From Haliea sp041746975 (GTDB lineage: Bacteria; Pseudomonadota; Gammaproteobacteria; Pseudomonadales; Halieaceae), in contig JBGTGB010000180.1 of the NCBI GenBank assembly GCA_041746975.1, positions 1 through 9,047 on the forward strand: a DNA stretch of 9,047 nt, given 5' to 3'. The notes under the pieces are model-generated. The model searched no databases, had not been told where the DNA came from, and saw nothing but the letters and a program-made list of their open reading frames with translations. How positions within the stretch are numbered: position 1 is the first letter of the stretch; each line of letters begins with the position of its first letter. Shown in pieces: positions 1-6,227 of the stretch. A program made the translations under genes and the position numbers.

Positions 1-94
1 GGGTAATTCTGGGGCTGCTTGCTGACACGGTGACGAAAACTCCTCGTTGTTTCTGCGCTGTGCGGCTGTTTCGCTTTGCGGCGGTGCTAGCCGC

Positions 95-100
95 TATAAT
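95..100 (+). promoter_or_regulatory. Probable sigma70 -10 element of the sdhE promoter
   Basis: A perfect TATAAT lies 38 bp before the chosen sdhE ATG, which would put the transcript start near base 107. No good -35 hexamer is found 16-18 bp upstream (the region reads CGCTTT), so the promoter is supported mainly by its -10 box. The rest of bases 1-94 shows no gene I can support. If a gene is read leftwards from this region, its start lies outside the window. Confidence 0.45.
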
Positions 101-138
101 AGCCGTTTTTGATGTTCCCGTACCGGGGCGGAGCTGCC

Positions 139-399
139 ATGCTGGGCACTGAAGAACACAATCGCATGCGCTGGGCCAGCCGCCGCGGCATGCTGGAGCT
201 GGACCTGGTGCTGGAGCCTTTCGTCAACCAGCGTTTTCCGCAGCTGGACGCGGCTGACCGGGACCGCTATCGGCAGCTGATGCTCTCTGAGGATCAGGAG
301 CTTTTCGGCTGGTTCCTGCGCCGGCAGGTCCCCGAGGACCCGGAGCTGGCTGCCATTGTCCGCACCATACTCACCTTCACTCGTCCTGACCTGGACTGA
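139..399 (+). CDS. sdhE: SdhE, FAD assembly factor (YgfY/CptB family)
   Basis: Small cytosolic protein of 86 residues. The family promotes covalent FAD attachment to the flavoprotein subunit of succinate dehydrogenase and fumarate reductase. The family signature RRGM is present (residues 15-18), followed by ELDLVLEPF and, near the end, LFGWFLRRQ and the DPELAAIVRTI helix, which match the five-helix SdhE fold. The length agrees with the E. coli protein (88 residues). I chose the ATG at 139 because GGAG lies 5 bp upstream (130-133) and the protein then begins just before the conserved block. A TTG at 109 would add ten unconserved residues and sits almost on the predicted transcript start. The 3' end overlaps ygfX, suggesting translational coupling. 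Family assignment is firm. Confidence 0.93.
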   Translation: MLGTEEHNRMRWASRRGMLELDLVLEPFVNQRFPQLDAADRDRYRQLMLSEDQELFGWFLRRQVPEDPELAAIVRTILTFTRPDLD

Positions 400-790
400 C
401 CGCCGCCCGCGCAAGGCCTGGTACGCGGTGTGTCTGCTATTGTTGATCGCGATTGCCGAGGTAGCCTGGCGTGGGTACGGGCTCTTGGCCCTGCTCGGGC
501 TGGTACTGTGGCTGCCGCTTGCCTGGTTCGGGTTGCCGCCTCTGCCGGCCCAACAAACCCTGCTGCTGGAGCCTCAGGCTTGCCAGTTGTATCGCCTCGG
601 CGCTACCGACCCTGTTGCGATGGACCTGTTGCCCGGTACGGTGCTATTGCCGTGGGTGGTGGTGCTGCACTGGCGGCCCGCCGGAAGCCGTGGCCGGCGC
701 TACCTGTGGCTGTGGGCCGGCGACCTCGGCGAGGACAGCTTTCGCGATTTGCGGCGCTGGTGGCTGGTGTTCGGCCAGAAGAGCCGATGA
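356..790 (+). CDS. ygfX: YgfX/CptA-like inner-membrane protein
   Basis: Predicted 144-residue membrane protein of the YgfX family, the usual genomic partner of SdhE. In E. coli YgfX has been described as a toxin-like membrane protein affecting cytoskeletal proteins, but its role is disputed. Two hydrophobic helices lie at about residues 21-39 and 41-58. The C-terminal block (about 119-138) containing YLWLWAGDLGEDSFRDLRR closely resembles the HLWLAADSMDEAEWRDLRR segment of E. coli YgfX. The best start is a TTG at 356 that overlaps sdhE by 44 bases. GGAG at 342-345 lies 10 bp upstream, and this start keeps the LVLTW block that corresponds to LRVSW in YgfX. There is no later start in frame that keeps it. 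The stop TGA (788-790) overlaps an ATG at 787. Family assignment is good; the exact start is less certain. Confidence 0.8.
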   Translation: MSAPYSPSLVLTWTDRRPRKAWYAVCLLLLIAIAEVAWRGYGLLALLGLVLWLPLAWFGLPPLPAQQTLLLEPQACQLYRLGATDPVAMDLLPGTVLLPWVVVLHWRPAGSRGRRYLWLWAGDLGEDSFRDLRRWWLVFGQKSR

Positions 791-807
791 AGCGGCCGGA
801 CACGTGA
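787..807 (+). other. Six-codon bridging mini-ORF between ygfX and yqaA (possible coupling element)
   Basis: ATG at 787 overlaps the ygfX stop (ATGA). It opens a six-codon frame, MKRPDT, whose TGA (805-807) overlaps the GTG start of the next gene (GTGA, 804-807). A purine-rich AGAAG stretch at 778-782 could serve as its ribosome site, while the GTG at 804 has no good one of its own. This looks like a relay for terminating ribosomes. Alternatively the arrangement is fortuitous. No function of the peptide is implied. Confidence 0.3.
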
Positions 808-1238
808 GTCTCGTGGCACTGGCAACGCTGTTCCTTACGGCTTTTGGGGCGGCAACACTGCTGCCCCTGCAATCCGAAGCCGTTCTTGCTGGTCTGCTGG
901 TGCAGGGTGAAAATCCGGTAACTGTTCTCCTGGCTGTGGCCACTGTCGGCAACGTGCTGGGCGCAATCGTCAACTGGTGGTTGGGCCGCTATATCGAGCG
1001 CTGGCGTGACCAACGCTGGTTTCCTGTGAGCGGGGCTACCCTTGACCGGGCGCAGGCGAGATATCATCGTTATGGTCGCTGGTCCCTGCTGTTATCCTGG
1101 GCGCCGGTCATAGGAGATCCGCTGACTGTCGTGGCGGGCGTGATGAAGGAGTCATTCTGGAGTTTTCTGATTCTCGTGACTCTGGCCAAGGCGGGGCGCT
1201 ATCTGGTGCTGACGGCCGCTGTATTGGGTCTGGCTTGA
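804..1238 (+). CDS. yqaA: YqaA-family membrane protein (DedA/SNARE-associated superfamily)
   Basis: Predicted 144-residue inner-membrane protein resembling E. coli YqaA (142 residues), a member of the DedA/VTT-like superfamily whose better studied members act in lipid transport; the function of YqaA itself is unknown. Matching blocks in order are ATLLPLQSEAVL (residues 17-28), VGNVLGAIVNWWLGR (48-62), the RYGRWSLLLSWAPVIGDPL segment (89-107) and LAKAGRY (127-133). The E. coli counterparts are LLPGNSEVVL, MGNSLGGLTN, LLLSWMPVVGD and LGKALRY. The GTG at 804 gives the family length; the open frame continues upstream but only as an alternative reading of ygfX. It lies 13 bp after ygfX and probably belongs to the same transcript. 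Residues after the last helix are few, so the C-terminus is in or near the membrane. Confidence 0.82.
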   Translation: MSLVALATLFLTAFGAATLLPLQSEAVLAGLLVQGENPVTVLLAVATVGNVLGAIVNWWLGRYIERWRDQRWFPVSGATLDRAQARYHRYGRWSLLLSWAPVIGDPLTVVAGVMKESFWSFLILVTLAKAGRYLVLTAAVLGLA

Positions 1239-1296
1239 TGGTGAGCTCGAGTTGCTACCTGCAAGTTGAAACGCCTGTTTCCGAGAGCCGCATTCC

Positions 1297-1932
1297 ATGA
1301 ACAGCAGCACGCCGATAAAGTTGCTCTTGCTACTGCCCCTGATCGCCGCGCTGCTGGCCGGGTGCGGTGCGACGATTTTGCCTCCGGTTTCCGTGGAGCA
1401 ACCGCGCGCCGTATATTTCCTCCAGCATGCCCGCCACAGCTCGCTACTGCTGACCGCCGCAGACAGCAGTCGGGTGCGCTACGCCTACGGCGATTGGGCC
1501 TGGTATGTCGAGGAGCGGGAGGGTCTGGCTAGTGGCGCCCGGGCCCTTTTGTGGCCGAGTCGGGCGGCGCTGGGACGCCTGGTCTTACCGCCGGCGCGGG
1601 TAGGCGAGCAGCTCGCGCTGGTGATTGGCGTCGGTATTGATCGCGCTCATTGCATGCAGTTGGACGCGAAGCAGGTGGACCGGCTGCTGGCAGCGCTGGA
1701 TGCCCAATACCGCGGCAGCAACGCGGTGCCATCATTCAGTGCCACGCGCAATTTGCACTTTGTGCCCCATCCGAGTGGCTACACCATGTTGCACAATTCC
1801 AATCACGTTACCGCGAACTGGCTGAGAGCCATCGGGGCAGAGGTGCGTGGCAGCCCAGCTTTGGGCGGCTGGCAGCTTGGTGCCCCGGTACGGGAAGCAG
1901 CGGCGGCAAGTGATCACCCAACGTGCAGCTGA
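1297..1932 (+). CDS. DUF2459-like putative lipoprotein
   Basis: A 211-residue protein with a typical lipoprotein signal: hydrophobic residues 9-22 and a lipobox LLAGC with Cys23, so it should be anchored to a membrane facing the periplasm. The rest resembles the DUF2459 family (unknown function): RHSSLLL near 46-52, YGDWAWYV at 64-71, LLWPSRAALG at 84-93, and LHNSNHVTANWLRAIGAEV (165-183). The last block corresponds to what I recall as the family's N-x-C-N-x-W-T-A-x-x-L-R-A-x-G block. If that alignment is right, the conserved Cys is Ser168 here, while His47 is kept. A weak ribosome site, GAGAG, lies 9 bp before the ATG. The end overlaps the next gene by 10 bases, pointing to co-translation. 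Family assignment rests on recalled motifs, not on a search. Confidence 0.62.
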   Translation: MNSSTPIKLLLLLPLIAALLAGCGATILPPVSVEQPRAVYFLQHARHSSLLLTAADSSRVRYAYGDWAWYVEEREGLASGARALLWPSRAALGRLVLPPARVGEQLALVIGVGIDRAHCMQLDAKQVDRLLAALDAQYRGSNAVPSFSATRNLHFVPHPSGYTMLHNSNHVTANWLRAIGAEVRGSPALGGWQLGAPVREAAAASDHPTCS

Positions 1933-2705
1933 AGCGCAACTCTCACGAACCGACCAGCGGCGACGGGCGCTTGCAGCTGCCCCTTGCAGTATCGGGCCAG
2001 GGGATCCGCATCTGGTCAGTCCGCCTCGCCGCCGTTGCCGCGGTCATGCTGGGGCTGGCTGCTTTTGCGTTCTGGCCGCATTACCTTTCCAAGCCTAGTC
2101 AGGCCGATGCTTATACCCATTTCCATGCTGTGCTGGGGACGTGCTGGCTGTTGCTACTGATCGGCCAACCGCTGCTCATACGTCGGCGCAAGATTGTGCT
2201 TCATCGCGCATTTGGACGTCTCGCGCTCGTGCTGGCATCAGCTTTTTTCGCGACTGGCTTGCTGACCGCCCATCGGGGCTTGGTCCGAATGCCCGTCGAG
2301 GAGTTGATTCGCGAAGGTTACTTCGTATACATGCCGCTATCCTTGACTGTCATCTTCGGAGTTGCCGTGCTCCTGGGCGTAGTTTGGCGCACCGCACCGA
2401 GCATCCACGGCAGATTCATGGCGTGCACAGCGCTGCCGCTCTTAGACCCACTTCTGGCCAGGATCCTCTCATTCTATTTCTCGCCCTTGCCTGCAGAGTT
2501 TCTTTATCAGGTGCCTGCCCTGATGTTGACCATCGCGGCAGTCCTGGGGATGGCAGTTACCATTCCCAAGTTCGCCCGCGGAAGGGCGGCGTTCTGGAGC
2601 TTTTCCCTTGGTACAACCGTTGTGCTCCTGACCTTCTTCGCTACACCGTACAGCGAAATGTGGCTAGACTTCGTCATGTGGTTTCATGCGCTACCCATTA
2701 CCTAG
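1923..2705 (+). CDS. Uncharacterised seven-helix membrane protein
   Basis: I do not recognise this protein with certainty. It has 260 residues, a 30-residue polar N-terminus and about seven hydrophobic helices (approximately 33-51, 68-86, 97-115, 137-155, 166-186, 196-213, 223-241). Charged and His residues sit at helix ends: THFHAVLG (65-72), IRRRKIVLHRAFGR (86-99), HRG (117-119) and IHGRFM (161-166). The 'LHRxxGR ... HxRxM' spacing is reminiscent of DUF2306-type membrane proteins, and paired His residues could bind haem, but this is only a suggestion. The GTG start at 1923 overlaps the end of the lipoprotein gene (ACGTGCAGCTGA) and has no strong ribosome site, so it probably depends on coupling. 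The next gene begins 39 bp downstream. Confidence 0.72.
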   Translation: MQLKRNSHEPTSGDGRLQLPLAVSGQGIRIWSVRLAAVAAVMLGLAAFAFWPHYLSKPSQADAYTHFHAVLGTCWLLLLIGQPLLIRRRKIVLHRAFGRLALVLASAFFATGLLTAHRGLVRMPVEELIREGYFVYMPLSLTVIFGVAVLLGVVWRTAPSIHGRFMACTALPLLDPLLARILSFYFSPLPAEFLYQVPALMLTIAAVLGMAVTIPKFARGRAAFWSFSLGTTVVLLTFFATPYSEMWLDFVMWFHALPIT

Positions 2706-2733
2706 GCGGCGTTTACCAACAGCTAGTCTGGAA

Positions 2734-2741
2734 AAGGGGAG
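2734..2741 (+). promoter_or_regulatory. Strong ribosome binding site of the P450 gene
   Basis: AAAGGGGA/G ends 3 bp before the ATG at 2745 and is the purine-richest site in the left half of the window. It fixes the P450 start and suggests independent, efficient translation, unlike the two coupled genes before it. Confidence 0.6.
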
Positions 2742-2744
2742 CAC

Positions 2745-3974
2745 ATGACCGTAATCTTCAAAGATGCCGGGAGTCTTTTCAGCGCGGAAGCCCTGGAAAA
2801 TCCTTACCCGCTTTATACAACCATGCGCTCCCTGGGGCCGGTGTGCCAGCTGGGCAGCACCCGCGCCTTTTTCGTTGGAACCCACGCCGCGGTGTCGGAA
2901 GTGGTCATGCGGCACCAGGATTTTTCCGCCAACCTGGAGCGGATGCTGGTGCGCGGCGACGACGGGATGCCACGGATTTTTGATCTTGGCGGCGCCGGCC
3001 ATGCCAGCAAGGTGCTCGCCACCGCGGACGAACCCGAGCACGCGGTACACCGGCGCATGTTGGTGCAGCCCCTCAAGGCGGCTGCCATCGCTGCGCTTGA
3101 GCCGGGCATGCGTTCACTGTCTGCGGAGCGCGTAGATGCGATGGTAGCGGCAGGGGGTGGCGACTTTTGTGCCGCCCTCGCCGAGCCCTTGCCGGCCTGG
3201 GTGGTGAGCAAGCTGCTCGGCCTTGGGGACGATGCACTGGAGGCAGTTCAGCGCTGGGCGATGATGGGTGGCGACTTTCTCGCGGGGACCCTGGACGCCG
3301 AGCGTCTGGCCAGGGTGTTGACCGAGACCGGCCACCAGCACGCCTACCTCGGGGCCCATCTCGATGCGGTAGCGGCGGCGCCCGGGGATACGGATACGCT
3401 GACGGGGATTCTGGCCAGCGCGGTGGAGGGCGGGGTGATCAACCGCCAACAGGCCGTGGGAATGCTGGTGATCCTGTTCGGCGCCGCGGGGGAGTCCACC
3501 GCCAGTCTGCTGGGATCGGCCGTTCGAATGCTGGCAGAAAATCAGGAATTGCAACAGCAGCTGCGGGTCGATCCCGGTTTGATCCCCGCGTTTCTGGAGG
3601 AGGTAGTGCGCCTGGAGGCCCCCTTCAAGTTTCATTACCGTGTGGTGCGGCGGGAAGCCAGCCTCTGTGGCACCCTGCTCCAACCCGACGATTTGTTGTT
3701 GGTGAGCTGGGCAGCCGCCAACCGGGACCCAACACACTGGCCCGATGCTGACAGGCTGCTTATGGCGCGGCCCGCAGCTACACGTCATCTAGGCTTCGGC
3801 TATGGGATCCACTTCTGCATCGGTGCGCCGCTTGCTCGCCTCGAAGTGCGCGTGGCGCTGGAGGAACTACTGTCACGGACCCAGGGGATCAGCCTTGCTG
3901 CGGCCCGTCCGCCCGTGCACGTGCCGAGTCTATTCGTGCGCCGATTGCAGCATCTGCAGCTCGACTTGTCCTGA
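2745..3974 (+). CDS. Cytochrome P450 (soluble bacterial type)
   Basis: A 409-residue cytosolic haem monooxygenase with no N-terminal membrane anchor, of the size usual for bacterial class I P450s that take electrons from a ferredoxin. Key motifs are complete. The haem-binding loop FGYGIHFCIG spans 351-360 with Cys358 as thiolate ligand. The K-helix ExxR is Glu286-Arg289 in LEEVVRLEAPF. The meander ANRDPTHWPDADRL is seen at about 326-339. The I-helix reads GAAGEST (246-252): Thr252 is present, but the acid usually just before it is Ser251, with Glu250 one place earlier. The N-terminal ENPYPLYTTMRSLGPV is typical. No ferredoxin or ferredoxin reductase gene is in the window, so the electron donor must be elsewhere. 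Substrate and CYP family cannot be told from the sequence. It ends 30 bp from a convergent reductase gene. Confidence 0.95.
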   Translation: MTVIFKDAGSLFSAEALENPYPLYTTMRSLGPVCQLGSTRAFFVGTHAAVSEVVMRHQDFSANLERMLVRGDDGMPRIFDLGGAGHASKVLATADEPEHAVHRRMLVQPLKAAAIAALEPGMRSLSAERVDAMVAAGGGDFCAALAEPLPAWVVSKLLGLGDDALEAVQRWAMMGGDFLAGTLDAERLARVLTETGHQHAYLGAHLDAVAAAPGDTDTLTGILASAVEGGVINRQQAVGMLVILFGAAGESTASLLGSAVRMLAENQELQQQLRVDPGLIPAFLEEVVRLEAPFKFHYRVVRREASLCGTLLQPDDLLLVSWAAANRDPTHWPDADRLLMARPAATRHLGFGYGIHFCIGAPLARLEVRVALEELLSRTQGISLAAARPPVHVPSLFVRRLQHLQLDLS

Positions 3975-4004
3975 CTGCCCCGCGCGCCTCAAGCGCCGCG
4001 TCCG

Positions 4005-4457
4005 TCAGATCGGCTCGAGCACCACCACCGGAATATTGCGATCGGTTTTCGCCTGGTAGTCGGCGTAGGGCGCATAGTAGTCCACCATCAGCTGCCACAG
4101 CCGCTCGCGTTCCTCACCCTCAGCGTCGCGCGCCCGAGCGTTGCAGCTATCGCTGGCTACCTGGACCTCCACATCCGGATTGGCCTCGAGGTTGAAATAC
4201 CAGTCCGGATGGGCCGGTGAGCCACCCTTGGAGGCGATCACGCAGTAGCCACCGTCCCCCGTGGGGCGGTAGATCAGGGGCAGGGTCAGCTCCTTGCCGG
4301 ATTTGCGCCCGGTGGTAGTCAGCAACAGGGTGGTCAGCATACCTTCGCCGCCACCCCGGGAGGCATCCCAGTAGTGGCCGGCCTCCGGATCGCGGCGATA
4401 GAGTTCGATATGTTCTTTGACCCAGTTGGGTAGAGAGTCGGGAATCTGTTCGCTCAT
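4005..4457 (-). CDS. Nitroreductase family deazaflavin (F420)-type oxidoreductase, Ddn-like
   Basis: A 150-residue protein of the Ddn/TIGR00026 type, small split-beta-barrel enzymes that in actinobacteria use F420H2 to reduce quinones, nitro compounds or other activated double bonds. The family hallmark is clear: LLLTTTGRKSGKELTLPL (44-61), then YCVIASKGG (71-79), and PAHPDWYFNLEANPDVEVQV (81-100). The N-terminal NWVKEHIELYRRDPEAGHYWD (about 11-31) is also typical. The start at 4457 has GGAG 8 bp upstream and fits the family length; the frame stays open to 4595 but the extra residues have no family features. Whether this host makes F420 cannot be seen here; some relatives use FMN or other ligands. 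An inverted repeat lies just upstream. The gene converges on the P450 gene. Confidence 0.85.
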   Translation of the reverse strand: MSEQIPDSLPNWVKEHIELYRRDPEAGHYWDASRGGGEGMLTTLLLTTTGRKSGKELTLPLIYRPTGDGGYCVIASKGGSPAHPDWYFNLEANPDVEVQVASDSCNARARDAEGEERERLWQLMVDYYAPYADYQAKTDRNIPVVVLEPI

Positions 4458-4477
4458 TGGAGTTGCTCCGGGTAGTG

Positions 4478-4508
4478 ACCGCCTGACAGCATAGCGCGTC
4501 AGGTCGGT
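4478..4508. repeat. Inverted repeat upstream of the Ddn-like gene (possible operator or hairpin)
   Basis: ACCGCCTGAC (4478-4487) and GTCAGGTCGGT (4498-4508) form a 10-bp stem with one bulged T (4504) around a 10-base loop. The element lies 21-51 bp upstream of the ATG at 4457. On the - strand the loop and stem include TATGCT, a possible -10 box with no good -35. Position and size fit a dimeric repressor operator overlapping the promoter, or an RNA hairpin in the leader. Confidence 0.45.
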
Positions 4509-4561
4509 GGTAAAAGCTGCGGTACCTTGGTAATCAGACCAGTATGGACCTAGAGGCGCCA

Positions 4562-4591
4562 TCCTTTGTGTTCGCTGGCACCCACAAAGGA
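4562..4591. repeat. Nine-bp perfect inverted repeat downstream of nadB
   Basis: TCCTTTGTG (4562-4570) and CACAAAGGA (4583-4591) are perfectly complementary across a 12-base loop. The element lies 34 bp past the nadB stop, between two genes on the - strand. On that strand no T-run follows the stem, so it is not a classic intrinsic terminator for nadB; it may be a transcript-end stabilising hairpin or a protein site. The rest of the 4458-4624 gap shows nothing else I can name. Confidence 0.45.
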
Positions 4592-4624
4592 GCAACTTCT
4601 TTACTTTTCAAGCCGTCCCGACAG

Positions 4625-6202
4625 TCACCCTTCCGGCAGCAGCACCGTATCCACCGCCTCCGGCAACAGATCCGGGTAGTCCAGGGTGAAATGCAGGCCG
4701 CGGCTCTCCTTGCGCGCCTGGGCACAGCGGATCATCAGTTCCGCGACCATCGCCAGATTGCGCAGCTCAAGGAGGTCGTTACTGACCTTGTAATTGCTGT
4801 AGTACTCGTTGATTTCGGCCTGCAGCAGGGCGATCCGGTGCTCCGCCCGGGCCAGGCGCTTGTTGGTGCGCACAATACCGACATAGTCCCACATGAAGCG
4901 GCGCAGCTCGTCCCAGTTGTGGGAGATCACCACGTCCTCGTCGGAGTCGGTAACCTGGCTTTCGTCCCAGGCTGCTGCGGGGTGAGGCTGCGGCGCGTCG
5001 GCGATGGTGGCGGCGATTTCGGCGGCGGCGGATTGGGCGTAGACAATACACTCCAGCAGCGAGTTGCTGGCCATGCGATTGGCGCCGTGCAGGCCGGTAC
5101 TGGAGGCTTCACCAATAACATAGAGCCCATCTACGTCGCTGCGCCCGGCGGTGTCCACTACCACGCCGCCGCAGGTGTAGTGGGCGGCGGGCACCACGGG
5201 AATGGGTTCGCGCGCGATGTCTATGCCCAGCTCCCGACAGCGGGCGCTGATGGTGGGAAAGTGCTCTTCGATGAAGTCTCTCGGCTTGTGCGAGATGTCC
5301 AGGTAGACACAATCGATACCCAGACGCTTCATCTCGTGGTCGATGGCGCGGGCGACGATGTCCCGCGGTGCCAGTTCGCCCCGGGCGTCAAAGCGGTCCA
5401 TGAAGCGGCTGCCATCGGGCAACAGCAGTTTGCCACCTTCACCGCGGATGGCCTCGGTGATGAGGAAGGACTTCGCCTTAGGGTGGTACAGGCAGGTAGG
5501 GTGGAACTGGTTGAACTCCAGATTGGCCACCCGGCAACCGGCGCGCCAGGCGATGGCGACGCCGTCGCCGCTGGCACCGTCTGGATTGCTGGTGTAGAGA
5601 TAGGCTTTGCTGGCGCCACCGGTAGCGAGCACCACTGCCCTGGCCTGGAACAGCTCCACCCGGTCGCTGCGGCGGTCAAAGATATAGGCGCCCTCGCAGC
5701 GCCCCTGGTGCAGGACTACATCCACTGCGACCCGGTGCGGATACACCTCGATATTGTCCGCCGCCAGCACCCGCTCGGTGAGGACCTCGGAAATCGCCCG
5801 CCCGGTCCGGTCCGCGGCGTGGATAATGCGGCGGTGGCTGTGGCCACCCTCCATGGCGAGGTGATATTCCTGGGCGGCATCCGGGAGGTGGTCGAAGTCC
5901 ACCCCCTGGGCTACCAGCCACTCGACGCAGCTGCGGCTGTGGCTGACGGTAAAGCGCACCGCCTCTTCATTGCAGAGGCCGGCTCCAGCCACCAGGGTAT
6001 CGGCGACGTGGGACTCCACGGTGTCCTCTGAGTCCAATACGGCTGCCAGGCCACCCTGGGCCCAGTAGGTAGAGCCCTCATTGAGATCGCCCTTGGTCAG
6101 CAGGGCGATGCGCAGGTGTGAGGGCAGGCGCAGGGCAGTACTGAGGCCTGCGGCACCGCTGCCGATGATCAGAACATCGTGCTGGAGAGAATGGCTGGAC
6201 AT
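4625..6202 (-). CDS. nadB: L-aspartate oxidase NadB
   Basis: FAD enzyme of 525 residues (E. coli NadB has 540) that oxidises L-aspartate to iminoaspartate, the first step of de novo NAD synthesis; NadA then makes quinolinate. Seen in order: the dinucleotide-binding GSGAAGLS (14-21), STYWAQGGLAA (44-54), EGGHSHRRI (118-126), VLATGGASKAY (191-201), ARGELAPRDIVARA (273-286) with the catalytic-type Arg280, HYTCGG (341-346) with His341, and GLHGANRMASNSLLE (370-384). A helical C-terminal domain covers about 435-515. These residues are those expected of NadB rather than of succinate dehydrogenase or fumarate reductase. The ATG at 6202 begins 13 residues before the FAD motif; only a weak AGAGG lies upstream, about 18 bp away. 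It is divergent from rpoE, the arrangement conserved in gammaproteobacteria. FAD here is non-covalent in the known family. Confidence 0.97.
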   Translation of the reverse strand: MSSHSLQHDVLIIGSGAAGLSTALRLPSHLRIALLTKGDLNEGSTYWAQGGLAAVLDSEDTVESHVADTLVAGAGLCNEEAVRFTVSHSRSCVEWLVAQGVDFDHLPDAAQEYHLAMEGGHSHRRIIHAADRTGRAISEVLTERVLAADNIEVYPHRVAVDVVLHQGRCEGAYIFDRRSDRVELFQARAVVLATGGASKAYLYTSNPDGASGDGVAIAWRAGCRVANLEFNQFHPTCLYHPKAKSFLITEAIRGEGGKLLLPDGSRFMDRFDARGELAPRDIVARAIDHEMKRLGIDCVYLDISHKPRDFIEEHFPTISARCRELGIDIAREPIPVVPAAHYTCGGVVVDTAGRSDVDGLYVIGEASSTGLHGANRMASNSLLECIVYAQSAAAEIAATIADAPQPHPAAAWDESQVTDSDEDVVISHNWDELRRFMWDYVGIVRTNKRLARAEHRIALLQAEINEYYSNYKVSNDLLELRNLAMVAELMIRCAQARKESRGLHFTLDYPDLLPEAVDTVLLPEG

Positions 6203-6227
6203 GGGATTGGTGCTTGCTGCCTCTGGG

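Noticed and set aside
109..138. TTG start giving SdhE ten extra residues
   Set aside because: It lies at the predicted transcript start, has no ribosome site and adds unconserved residues; the ATG at 139 has GGAG and matches family length.
2141..2983. 280-codon + strand frame overlapping the membrane protein and the P450 start
   Set aside because: It is out of frame with two better genes and has a composition rich in Arg, Pro and Ser with no recognisable domain.
3975..4004. Bidirectional terminator between the P450 and the Ddn-like gene
   Set aside because: Only a 4-bp GCGC/GCGC stem (3984-3996) and no T-run on either strand could be found.
4458..4595. N-terminal extension of the Ddn-like protein containing LLCGC, which mimics a lipobox
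   Set aside because: The extension runs through the inverted repeat, lacks a proper signal peptide and has no family match; the ATG at 4457 has a ribosome site and gives the family length.
4544..6031. Long + strand open frame of 495 codons opposite nadB
   Set aside because: It is antisense to a fully conserved nadB; the translated sequence is low-complexity Val/Gly/His-rich with no family features, a usual by-product of GC-rich codon use.
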